From Spirometra erinaceieuropaei (lineage: Eukaryota > Platyhelminthes > Cestoda > Diphyllobothriidea > Diphyllobothriidae): a stretch of 64,000 nucleotides of DNA. Below, piece after piece: positions 34,970-46,347 of this stretch; position 1 is the first letter of the stretch, and each line of letters starts with the position of its first letter. The position numbers and the translations under genes were made by a program. The DNA lies in the NCBI GenBank assembly GCA_902702965.1, contig CACRXP010000001.1, forward strand, positions 3,885,325 through 3,949,324, read 5' to 3'. The notes under the pieces were generated by a model. That model ran no database searches, had not been told where the DNA came from, and was given only the letters and a program-made list of their open reading frames with translations.

Positions 34970-36752
34970 TCTCGGCACGGAGATACCCAAGTCTGGAGTT
35001 TTCATTATCTAGATTGAATCATTGAGTCTCGAAAGCGAAGCTGAAGTATGCATTCGACAGCAGAACTTGTTATGCTTATATCGTATTTATGGCCTAGATA
35101 AACTTGTCTCTAAAGTGAGGATGGCGGCGTGGTCACTCTTGCCTGTGTGTAAGCAGAGGACATTGACGAACACTTCCGTGTCATAAGGTGTATAAGATGG
35201 TACTTCATTGTCTCGAAACCCTTTTTTGGATGTGACCACTTGATGTGGACAACTTCTGGCCAGAAGGTGAAAGGATTTGCATTGAATAAGTCATCACTTG
35301 TATATATCGGAAGGCTTCTCTGGTCGATCAATTGGGAATTTAAATTACGAACGATTATGGCTTTCCGTATGCGAACTGTAAGTAATACTGACAGGCTGAG
35401 TCTAAAATTCGCAATAATCACAAGACTAGAGGAGATAGCAGAGAGGACTAGTAGATTTGGGTTGAGATGTGCACTTATTTTAATTGATGCAATCTTCCTC
35501 GCACCAGCTAACTGCCCTTTCCCTTCTGAAGAGGGCAGAGCCGTTCAAATACATTTTTGAGCCCCCTGTAGTTTCAGTTGAATCCAGTATGCGCAGAAAA
35601 CATGGGTCAAAATTGTTAGCACTGAGACAATTTACAATGAGGACTTATGACGTTGGTGAGCAAGTAAAAGTGTACGTAATCTGCAGCATGAAAATCTATT
35701 AAACAACCTAAATGGGTGGATATCTGCACTCGAATTTCGGCAAAACTCTGTATAAGCTAACCCATGTAGTTGATGTTGAATGTACATGAGAGGGAATATT
35801 ATTACCCAGGATGCAAATGATCAGGTTCGCTTTTTCAAAAACGCCGTCTATGCACACATCACTGAACCAACACGGGGCGCCCTAACCTCCTCTGTGTACA
35901 ACTTAAACTAGGTTGCAGTTATATGGACATACTTCCCACGATTATAGTGCTGCATTCCAGAAAGAAGATTTTGTTACCACTATGTACGAGGCATTCATCA
36001 TGAAGGCTGGATACACCCTTCATGCAAAAGTATGAAGTCGCTAGGACTCTACTTCAAAATAGATTAGCAGCATATTCTACATCTTTCGGTTGCAATCTTC
36101 CGTCTGCTTATTTCTAGTCGTTTTTTACGCAAATTTTATTCCCAGTGTAATCTTTTACCATTGGAAATCGACGTGACCGTGTGATCTGGGCGTCATGCCA
36201 ACTTTTCGCGAAATCTTCCCAGGTGCTGGCGTTCTCTTTCCAGTAGCCCTCTTTACTGTCCAAATCTCCACCGACACCCATCAGACAAACAAATATACCC
36301 TTGCTAGTTTTTGTCAACGCCCAGCGTATCAGTCATGTTGAATGTGATTACAGGTTTTGGAGATGTTACGCTAAACTAAGGATTCGACCTTCACGTTTTT
36401 ATCAGGTTTTGTGTACACTCCTCCAGAATGTGATCAGGGAGGACTTTTTCTTGCTAAAAGCCCTCTGTCGAAGGCGGTCTCAAGACAGCCAAGTATCGTC
36501 TCGTCCACATTGTAGATTCTCGTGGCATGCTTCCTCGTGTTCTCTGGTCTTCAGCCCGCGACCCATGCGCTACGCGTCGTCGGCACATGGAGTACAGAAA
36601 ATGTCTATACCTTTCTCGCCAAATTTGCGTTTCAAAAGACCACAGTTGATGCCATTGAGACAACTCGTGGCTACATATTTGGCAACGTGACGTCTAGCCT
36701 CCGTCATTTTAGTAAGCTTGTCTAGATACCTCTGCATTTTTTGTCGTCTTTA
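34970..36752. other. Unrecognised sequence
   Basis: A minus-strand stretch (36690 to 36114) has broken frames (CLNGINCGLLKRKFGEKGID; SKEGYWKENASTWEDFAKSW) that look formerly coding but fit no family I can name. Confidence 0.35.
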
Positions 36753-36758
36753 ATATTT

Positions 36759-37161
36759 GGTAGGACTGACTTATGTGGCCTCCCCAAACAGGACATGAGA
36801 ACAGGGACCGCCTACAATACGGACGGCTTTGAGCCAACTTCCAGTGAAGCTGGGGTTTGGTTTGAGGTTAGGGTTAGGTTAGGGGTTAGGTTTAAGGCCA
36901 GATTTAAAATTGCCGGTAAGTTAGTCAGGATCAAGTTTAAGGTTAGGGCAGAGTGTAGTGTGGACTGCAGATTTGAGATTTAGGATAGGGTTAGGTTCAA
37001 TATTGGGTCAACGGCTCAATTTTATACTAGGGTTAATTTGGGGTTAGGAGACGGGGATATTTTACGCTTTCCGGAATTACACAGAGGTACACTTTTATTA
37101 GTTGGGCGGGGCACACCTATTCCCATTTCCTGTTTAGTTGGCCACATAAGTCAGTCCCACC
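36759..37161. mobile_element. MITE with degenerate GGTTAG interior
   Basis: Terminal inverted repeats GGTAGGACTGACTTATGTGG (left) and the inverse of the same with one change (right, 37139-37161), followed inside by a shared AAACAGG. The interior has GTTAGGGTTAGGTTAGG and variants around 36866-37040. About 400 bp, noncoding. Confidence 0.8.
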
Positions 37162-40100
37162 TGATATTTAATTCTCACTTACGTCCTTTTTAATAGTAGC
37201 GTGCAAATTATAAACTCCCTTTTTCTTGCATCTGATACACTCACTTATACCGCTGTTATCAATCTCATACACCGTCCTTATTTTCTCACCGCAGAGGCTT
37301 TTTGTTCTGCATGTTCTAAAACTTTTTAATATGAAGTTGCTCCCAATCGATCTGTCTGAACTTTTTAGACGCTTGGTTTTTGACGGATACTTTACGAAGA
37401 CGCCCATCCTATCCATGGACGAGCGGTTTTAATGCCTCCTTATAAACACAATGCGCATACAAAATGTTCAACTTTCCGGCATTCGTATCTCGAATAGTCA
37501 CCCGCTGCGGGGGAGTTACTGCTAACTTGGCTTATAAGTTGGTAGATTTTCCGAGTATCACTAACTTTCGAGACCTGTTCTGTTGAGGTCGCTACTCCAC
37601 TACTTAGTATGATAATCTCTAGCTGACTTTTACCGTCGTTTTGTGGACTAATGGGAGAATCCGCGCCGCTGATCTAGCTCGAGCTGTCTGGGGAGACAAC
37701 AGTCACCTCGGCGTCGATGGGTGAGTCCGAAAAGTCCCTTCGTTACCTCGTGGACCAACGACTTCAATAATGACCATTAACTACTACCTTCTTTGACTGG
37801 TTTACTCGCACGAAACGCCTTGTTTGCCCACGCTGAGAGGCAGATCATCACAACGTCTGCTGGACGAGTGATAGGGGTCGCTATGATGAAGTGGGGAACC
37901 GGAGTTGAACGCCGATGTCTGTATTTTCGGGAGGTCCAGGCGTGGACTTCAAACTTCGCGCAGGCACCAATCATCCATGTTGCTTTGGTAAAAATTTGCA
38001 TGGTATTTCGGCACCGGCTTTGACCAACTTTCGCACGTGCAAGCGTTCACGATTAAGGGCCCATTGCAGACTGAGGACTCGCACTTCCACACGATTGTGC
38101 CACACCACTAGACCAGGGTTGCGAATCGCGCCTGTTCCCGCAGACGCCGTAGTCTGCATTGAAATGTCAATATCATGCACTTCGTAATGTCTTCGACTGA
38201 TAATTCGGTATACCGTAAAGCATTCGAAGGATTCACTAAACGTCTAGATGGTGGACAGTGTTGACAGTACTGTATAAGGGTCACCAGATGTTATCGATTA
38301 TCTTTCGCATCTGGCTGATGTAATCTGCGTCACAGAAAGGTTGTAAGGCTATTTACGTGCTGCTTCTTCTCATCGCGACGCAGAACTCCCACACAGCTCC
38401 TAAGTGAACTGGTCAAAAATGCTTGAGCTAGGGCTATGCATAAGTATCTCCAGGTGTCTGCTAGATCAGTTGCACTTAAATGACAAATGCCTAAAGAGTT
38501 AATTACTTCCAATTGTTTGGTCACGATTTTACTATGACAGACGCGAGCTACCCATCTCCCAGACGAGCATTTCTTGTTTGTGACTAGATTGCTTTTTGGG
38601 GCGTCAAAAAACATATTTTTCTGCAATATCGGTTAAAGAAACGAACCATGTTCTCCTTCCTTTACGGGGCTACGGAACAGCAAAAGTCGGGGTACAGCCC
38701 TTCTTTTAGATGTTTTTTTCGTCTAGATGAATGACCTGTTCTTCTCGCTAGTAAAGTATCCTGGGAAGAAACCAACTTGTTTATTTTATGGGCACCTGTT
38801 ACTCCTATAGGCACGTGGGCCGTATTTACTTCGTTTGAGCAGGTTATTAAAGACACATCAGTCGTCCTTTATGGCAAACGCGTAATCGGTATATCCACCA
38901 TAAACTGTTGATTGTTAGTTAATGTACCTGCTAGGCGTCTGCTAGGATTGGCTCCACATGTGATCCCATGGGACCCCTTCAGTTTGTCCTTATTTTTGTC
39001 TGTTAAGTTGTAATTTTCCATCTGGAGCCTGTCGTTCCAATAACTGCTTCAGAAGATGCATGAATTCTCGCTTCCTTAACAATAGTACGTGAATAGAAAA
39101 CAGTGTCTGCTAGATGAAGGCCTTGTGTGGTTTTGTAATTCGCACATTCACATTCCATCTCAGTTCAATGAACTGGTTGAACTGATTTTCCCCAATTAGC
39201 ACATTGTTCCTTCTGGGTTCCCTTAAAGTATTGGTAACAACGGTTCTTCAGACCAGGGCTAAAATGTTGCACTGCTTCTGAGCTAGTCGGCTTGAGGTCG
39301 ACAAGGTTTCCCATGGGAAAGTCGAAAACCACACTAGCGCGGTTGAAATTGTCGAATGGAGAAGCTCTTATCAAACGATGGTGTGGTTTTAAGTGTGTAG
39401 GGTTGACCTCCCAACTGACTCCATGCCGCCCGGAAGCTTTCCGTCAACAGAATGCCATAGAGGACGTTCATTTTTGGCTCGGTGAGCCTAAAACAGGGGG
39501 CCGGCTAAGTCGGATTATTGCAAATCTGCCTTTTCGTGACATCGTGCTTTTATCTTATGAGTTGAGTGGGAAGACGGTAGGAGGTTTCTTCTCACTGACA
39601 TTTCCCATGCTTACAGTCCTACTAGTTTCCTCGTTGCCGATTTTCGTCAGCGTCAAAGATCGACTTATGGGAAAAAATGATAAGGGTAGCGCCCTGGCGT
39701 TTCAATCTGGGTTCGGTGACACGCCTAAAACGGGTCGGAAATCGCCAGAGTCTAGTTGAAATCGAGTTTTAACGTTCAGTACCGGTACGTGCAAGCAGCC
39801 ATAAACCGTGTCGACTACTAAAAATGTGCAACCTGCCGGTACTACCGATAGTAGACGTGGGGCCTCCGCCCTATCACTGAGCTATAAATTTCTCCGCGCG
39901 TACTTTAAAGCCTCATCAAAGCTGACTATGAATTCGCATTATTCTGATTACAGAACTTAGTATGTGGAGCGCAGAGGACTTCAATGGAGGATAAACATCC
40001 AGCATGGTCTGTCGTACACTCGCTAATCCCCTGCATGTTCAGTGGTAAACAATTTAAGACGCTGTAAACCGCCTGCACTGTGTGTTCAGAGTGCACGGTT

Positions 40101-40420
40101 TTACAGCCAATTTTCAAATTAATAATGGTTATGGTTACTATGGGTTTAGTTGTATTGAGTTCCCATGGGGCACTATAGGGTCAGAAAGTGTGTGCAGTGC
40201 CTTGGTAGTAGCTGTAACAGTTGTTAGTATTCGCTTCGACGACAGTCTACAAGCGTTGTCGAAACAGACAGCCTGTGTGAGTGAGTAGTTACAAACTTCG
40301 GCTGAACGCGCGAATATGGACCTCCAATATTTCAGGTGGTATTGTCCTTCAGTTGACCGTGGTTATTTGGATTAAGTGGGACAGGGGAATGGGAACCCCC
40401 CTCCCGTCCATAATAACGAT
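37162..40420. other. Unrecognised intergenic sequence
   Basis: Open frames at 39292-39759 (plus, 155 codons) and 37168-37416 (minus) have no recognised domain. No repeat family could be assigned. Confidence 0.35.
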
Positions 40421-41241
40421 CTCCTGCAGAAACCGTATTCGCTAAAAAAAGGACTACTTAAGTAGCATGAATTTTCCATCGATTTTCCATTGTCTTGCAA
40501 ATTCAAATGTATTTTATAGAAACCACGAAAAAAATATGCTTTATTTCAGTCGTTTGATAGAGAATCACGTCTTCTTTATATTTCATACTTAAGAAAGGAG
40601 GATAATTAGGTTTTTAAAAAGTTTTCTAATTACCGAATAATTTAGAGCCTTATCATTCGTTGCATTAGCGCTTAGTGATTTCAGTCTACAAGGTGCATGC
40701 GTTCTGCGTAAAGAAAATCACATATTTTTCAATGCCAATAAAAAGATATCATACAGAGTCCAAAAAATTTTGCAGACGATGTTGTACATTTCATGAGGAA
40801 CTGTGGTAAACGGCCAGGTACGATGCTATGTGAATGGACATTGCGCGGTCTTAACAAATCTCATAATAAAAAACTTTGTTAAAACCTTATTATATTCCTT
40901 CCTTAAGTATAAGATATAAAGAATACGTGATCCTCTATTAATTGACTGAAAGAATGCATATTTTCGTTTATGGTTTCTATAAGATATATTTGAATTTACA
41001 AGACCATCGAAAATCAATAGGAAAAATGCACGCTACTTAAGTAGTCATTTTTGACCGAATACGGTTTTTGCAGGAGATTAGAAAGCACTGTATTCAAAAG
41101 CTGACATACTGCCGAGTCCGGAATGTTATAAGATTATGCCGCAAGATAATCAGTATTACAACCGCGACCAAGTAATCCTTCCTAATCGAAAACGCATTTC
41201 AGCATTTCAGCCAACATTTCATGATATTGGTCAATCACTGT
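40421..41241. mobile_element. Palindromic TIR element, copy 3 (left end truncated)
   Basis: Has GGACTACTTAAGTAGCATG (left arm) and the inverse GCTACTTAAGTAGTCATTTT (right arm near 41030), ending ATTGGTCAATCACTGTA. The outermost part of the left arm is missing. Confidence 0.7.
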
Positions 41242-41249
41242 ACATATGG

Positions 41250-41355
41250 CCTCGCGCTAAATTTCAGGCAAATTACGGGGCAAGGTTAGTGTTAGGGCTA
41301 TAACACGGGGACATGTACACGTCCTGAAATTTAGCCTAAGGCCCCCATATTACAG
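41250..41355. repeat. Short inverted-repeat element
   Basis: GCTAAATTTCAGGC (41257-41272) pairs with CCTGAAATTTAGCC (41324-41337) around a GTTAGTGTTAGGG core. Similar design to the GGTTAG MITEs. Confidence 0.5.
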
Positions 41356-41634
41356 GGGACTCCTATTCATGTGCTACCGTGGCCTGGGATTGTGATACGA
41401 AAATTGGTTTTCTGAAGGTGCTGGACCTGCTCCCACCGACAATGCCATAAATGTCAGCCCACTTCCCCCTCGACGTCCTTAAACTGAGTTTTTGAGAGGT
41501 CATGGCACGGTCCCGCCCTACGACAGACTGCCGAAGGTAGCATCTCTGACCAGTGAATGAGTTACTTCGCTGCAGTCTTTTCCTTGCCCTGATATTTATC
41601 ATCTTTCGTCCAGTTTTCGTTTTTGGCCCTGCAG

Positions 41635-42040
41635 AGTCCATGAGGCACGCGCGGTTTAGCTCTAGTGCCCGTGCTGTGATTACGCCCCTTCTCTTTGTAG
41701 ACTCTTCGGCCTTTATTGCCCCGGCTACCCTGGTGATTGTCGATGGAGAGTATGTGACTGATCTTTACGGTAACGCCAGCCGCCCACTTTATTCCTTTGG
41801 CGACATCTCCGACGCCTCACCCGAGAGCCTCTGGCGTGCCGAGACGGCTCGTTGTAGGGCTATGTTCTCACGCATCAATAATCTCGCCTGGCACCGCAAG
41901 TGCAACCCCAAAGCCAAGATGGATTTCCTTCGCAAAGTGCCCTGCACCTCCGGGGATCTGTGTTCAGAGGAGGATGACCGGTTACGCGTTATTGCCGGGT
42001 CGCAGTTTACCTTTACGGTGCAGGACATGCGTCAACCGAG
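41635..42040 (+). CDS. Seven-TM gene, exon A (extracellular N-terminal domain)
   Basis: The open frame ends at a GTGAGT donor after CAACCGAG. The start is placed at 41635 because a long T-rich tract ending GGCCCTGCAG precedes it. The frame is open further upstream (from 41553) and hydrophobic there, but without ATG. An ATG at 41640 is an alternative start. It encodes CNPKAKMDFLRKVPC and GSQFTFTVQDM just before the splice. Confidence 0.8.
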
Positions 42041-42847
42041 GTGAGTGGCGCGGCGCACGCATTTATTTTGTTCTTGTTGCCGCAGAGGATTCCCTGGCGC
42101 TCGCTGTGCAGCCATCACGGAGATACCTGTGGCGTCTTAAATGACGGGTGTGACTTAACTCCAACCTTCCCAGCGGTCAGTCCCCTTTGAGAAGTAGCAG
42201 GAAGTATCAGTGGATCCACTGAGGGCTGAAACACAGTCATAGCCTGTGCTGCGCCTTGTCTGCCTGCCAGCAACGTACGCCACCTTGCCAGAGTCGGTCG
42301 CTGGCAGTCGGTAGGGGATAGTCAGGCATCCATCTGCGGTGGACAGTCAAGTGACCGGCCACCTGGGCATGGCTGGCCTTGCTACAGCAGTCCTCGACAT
42401 TAATGCCAACTGAATGCAGAGGGCTGAGATAGGACCAGGGTTTACATTCCTCAGACCATCTAACGAGGGCGGTTGGGATGGTTTAGGCACAACTCTTCTT
42501 TTCCCACCCATTCCATAAATTTGGTTTTATTGCTCCTATTTCGACGCCGTGCCATAAATGGAGACGAAGAGGAACTGGGTTCAAAACCTGATTAGACATA
42601 TTCCCTCAGTATATGAAAGTGGTTCTTGAACCTGCCATATTCAGCCTTTGTCGTTAGGGAAGAGAGTTAACGGGCTGCAGAGATCCACTGATGCAGCTCG
42701 CACTTGTAGAGGTACCATCCTCGAAACTATTGAAAGCGGGTTGATCAGGTGTGATCACAGCTGCGTCAAACGTAAGAAGATACAAACGAGACAACCATCA
42801 CCACCACCACCACCACCACCACCACCACCACCACCACCACCACCACC

Positions 42848-42878
<31 letters not shown>

Positions 42879-45800
42879 CATGCTGTGATGATACTCGTCT
42901 GATTATTTTATTAGTCGGTGTTTTGGCAGATTCTGAATAATTCATTTTGACCCAACTGTGAAAAACTCGGCGCCCTGGTGAGATTAAAACTCACGAAAGC
43001 AAGAGGAAGACTTTAGTACAGCCAACGCTCTAACTACCTGAGCTACGAGGCCCCACCGGGAGACGCGAGTTTAATTACATTTGGGTCAAGTTACCCGCCC
43101 AGTCTTCTGCAACGTCTGGAATCCACCAAATCTAATACGGTAAGTTAACTGCCCAAGCAGGATTTCCTAAGTAACCCATCTAGAATCCACCAGAGGCCTA
43201 CCAGGGTCACCCAAATGTGATTAAACTCACAGCCCCTGATGGGACCTCGTAACTCAGGCGGCTAGGGCATTGGCTTTCCGCTTGCTGTCGTGGATTCGAG
43301 GCAAGGAAGGTATGCCTGTACTTGTTATTAGAGTCATCAAACTTATTTTGCCGACCTTGTGCAAGGCTACTTGGTAGTTATTCGTACAGCTTAGGCCAAA
43401 CAACCACCTTGCTGAAGATTTTCCCTAAAATTTCGGCTTGGTGAAACATTGTAAGACAGTGGTAGTGGAGGCAACACCTGTTCTCTGCTATCAGTGCTCG
43501 CTGTCACGCCACTAACCTGCTGCTGTGGAGTTTTCGAAGGCGATCACACCAGTTTTCGGCCACAGCATTACAACACCACTGTTGGACAACACGTCCTCTT
43601 CATGGCACCTGATGGTTCGTTTTTAGAGAAGAGGGTTGAATTGGCGTCTGTTATTTGTTTATTACTTCGTCTTCCGAGCGCCATCTCCTTATCGCGTAGC
43701 TCAGCCAATGACAGAGAGCCCGACAGAATGCACTCTGCACATATCTCATGTATACCACGGACATCTTCCTTATGGGTCTGATTGTGTGTATGTCCGCGCA
43801 TGTTTATATTCCGGGGCCATTTGTGGGGTGTATCCTCACCATGTAGCTGAGATCGAGACGTACTTCTGTCCACTGTTTATTTCATGGCCCTACCAGGTCA
43901 GGGTTACAGTGTCTGCGTGTGCCTACTTGCCTGACAGTTCCTGCTTTTGTACGTCATGTATGGCACGCGGTGCAGCGGCAGGCCTAGTTACAGGCTCGCG
44001 CCGCACCAATTGAGATGCCTGCCTTCCTCCCTCATCCTTTAGTTGAAAATCGAGGTCAAGTGCTTGATTGTGGGCCAGGGGGTGTGGTAGTACGCCTAGG
44101 TAGGGTTGTGTCCTGCCAGCCACCTGCGACATCTCCAACCTCCGGTCTTAATTGGTTGACCATGATGCCGGGCCCAAGTTGCGGAGGAGGAGAGAGTGCG
44201 GTAGATGCCGCGCAAGTCACCGTTTCTGCCCTCATCCTGTTGCGGAGCACACGGTGGACATCATCGACGGTTGGACTGTCGCCGATGTGGCACGCGTTGT
44301 CAGCGGCTGTATGTCATGTCAGTCGCTGCGTCCGATCTCACCATCCTCAATCAGCCCGACGCAGACTGGCGGCTGCTGCATGAAGGGGAAGTGGGGCCGG
44401 TTCAGACCTGATCCACTGGATCGGTTTCCTCTATGCAAACAGCCCAATGCGCGTCTTATCCACTACATTGCGCTGCAAGTCGTGACTTGAGAAGCTACCT
44501 ACTGACGGAATAACTTAATCGTCTTGTGGACTGAGGGTCAGACCTCAGTGTTTCCCTCCAAATGTGACCATTTTAGCAAATTTTGCCAATGGGAGAGAGA
44601 GAGCCAACTCCCTTTTGAGGTTTCTTGTGCGTACTCGTAGGCACTAGCACATGGGTGGGCTTAGTTACGTCAGCCACTGAGCGCACCTCCAATTATCTCG
44701 ACTCTGTTTTGCCGTTGGAATTTGGTAGGTCTAACAGTACGCGATAGCATCGATGCTGGCCAAGCCTCCCTCGTTATAATCTACTTTGCGCACGGGTCAC
44801 CATTGCGTCCTCTGTGGAGTTACTGTTCGAGCAAATCGAATTCCCAGCTCAAGGTCAGAATACAAAAACTAGTTAATTAAAAGAACGCCGATCACTCTCG
44901 AAAGAAGGTTACAAAAAAGGGGGAAGGGGAATGTCAACAGGGGCCAAATGTGGAAGCACTGGCGGGGAGGGCGTGGAAAATTCCAAGCGTTGACCAGCTG
45001 GATTAAACAGTGTCCTTCACACAACCAACATTACCTCCCCGACCCATTTCCGGACCACAGCTCTCAATATCCCAACTTTGAAAAGCTCATGACCTTGACG
45101 CGTAGAACTCTATCCAACATCCAACATATTACACCGACTCGTCGGCACCTGCAGAGTCTGTGGCTCNNNNNNNNNNNNNNNNNNNNNNNNNNNNNNNNNN
45201 NNNNNNNNNNNNNNNNNNNNNNNNNNNNNNNNNNNNNNNNNNNNNNNNNNNNNNNNNNNNNNNNNNNNNNNNNNNNNNNNNNNNNNNNNNNNNNNNNNNN
45301 NNNNNNNNNNNNNNNNNNNNNNNNNNNNNNNNNNNNNNNNNNNNNNNNNNNNNNNNNNNNNNNNNNNNNNNNNNNNNNNNNNNNNNNNNNNNNNNNNNNN
45401 NNNNNNNNNNNNNNNNNNNNNNNNNNNNNNNNNNNNNNNNNNNNNNNNNNNNCTGAAACACGCATTTACGGCTAGGGGAAAACCGACCAAGCACGTTCAT
45501 GCTCTTTCGAGAGCATTCAAAGCTTCCGTTTCGCTGGCTGTATGTTTCAGGCCCTACGCACATGATTTTCTCCCGTTGCAGTAGATCGGTAGCACCAAGC
45601 GCGTTCATGCTCTCGCGAGGGTACAATTCGGTTTTAAAAAACTTTTCCAGTTTCCGAATAATTTTGAACCTGGCCTGCCCTTACGCTTGCATTCGGGGTT
45701 TCCAACCTACAAGCTGTATATTTTCCGTGTATGGAAAATCATACACTTCTATACGGTATTAAAATATGACCATATGGAATTCATAAAATGCAGCAGTAAG

Positions 45801-46268
45801 TACTAGCTATATTGTAAACTTTACTATCAACATTAGTAAATGCAGAGACACACGGTTTTATGAACGGGCATTTAACGGTCTTGAAAAGTCTCATAATTAG
45901 ACACTTTTTAAAAACCGATTTACACCCTTCCTTCAAGTATAAAATTTGCATATGTAATTTTCTACCAAATGAGTTGAAGAATGAGTATTTTCATGCATGT
46001 TTTCTATGAAATATATTTGAATATATAAGGGCATAGAAGAGCAATGAGAAAAATTCTCGCTTCTTAAGTAGCCATTTTTACAGGATATAGTTTTTGCGGG
46101 CGACCGGTAAGGACTTCGTTCAAAAGTCGGCATCCTGATGTAACTTAAACGTCTTGGGATTATGTTGCACGGTGATCAATATTGCAACTGTACTCAAATA
46201 ATCTTTTCGAGTCGAAAACGCATTTCAGAATTTCGGTTAACCTTTTACGAGCTAGCATATATACTGTA

Positions 46269-46347
<79 letters not shown>

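Noticed and set aside
36866..36895. Interstitial telomere or chromosome end
   Set aside because: The TTAGGG-like units are few, irregular and enclosed within MITE inverted repeats.
43230..43310. Possible tRNA gene on the plus strand
   Set aside because: A- and B-box-like blocks are present but the acceptor/D-arm spacing is wrong and no anticodon stem forms; better explained as a tRNA-derived SINE.
44948..45626. Five overlapping ORFs of 98-175 codons
   Set aside because: They are open only because they read through the run of N.
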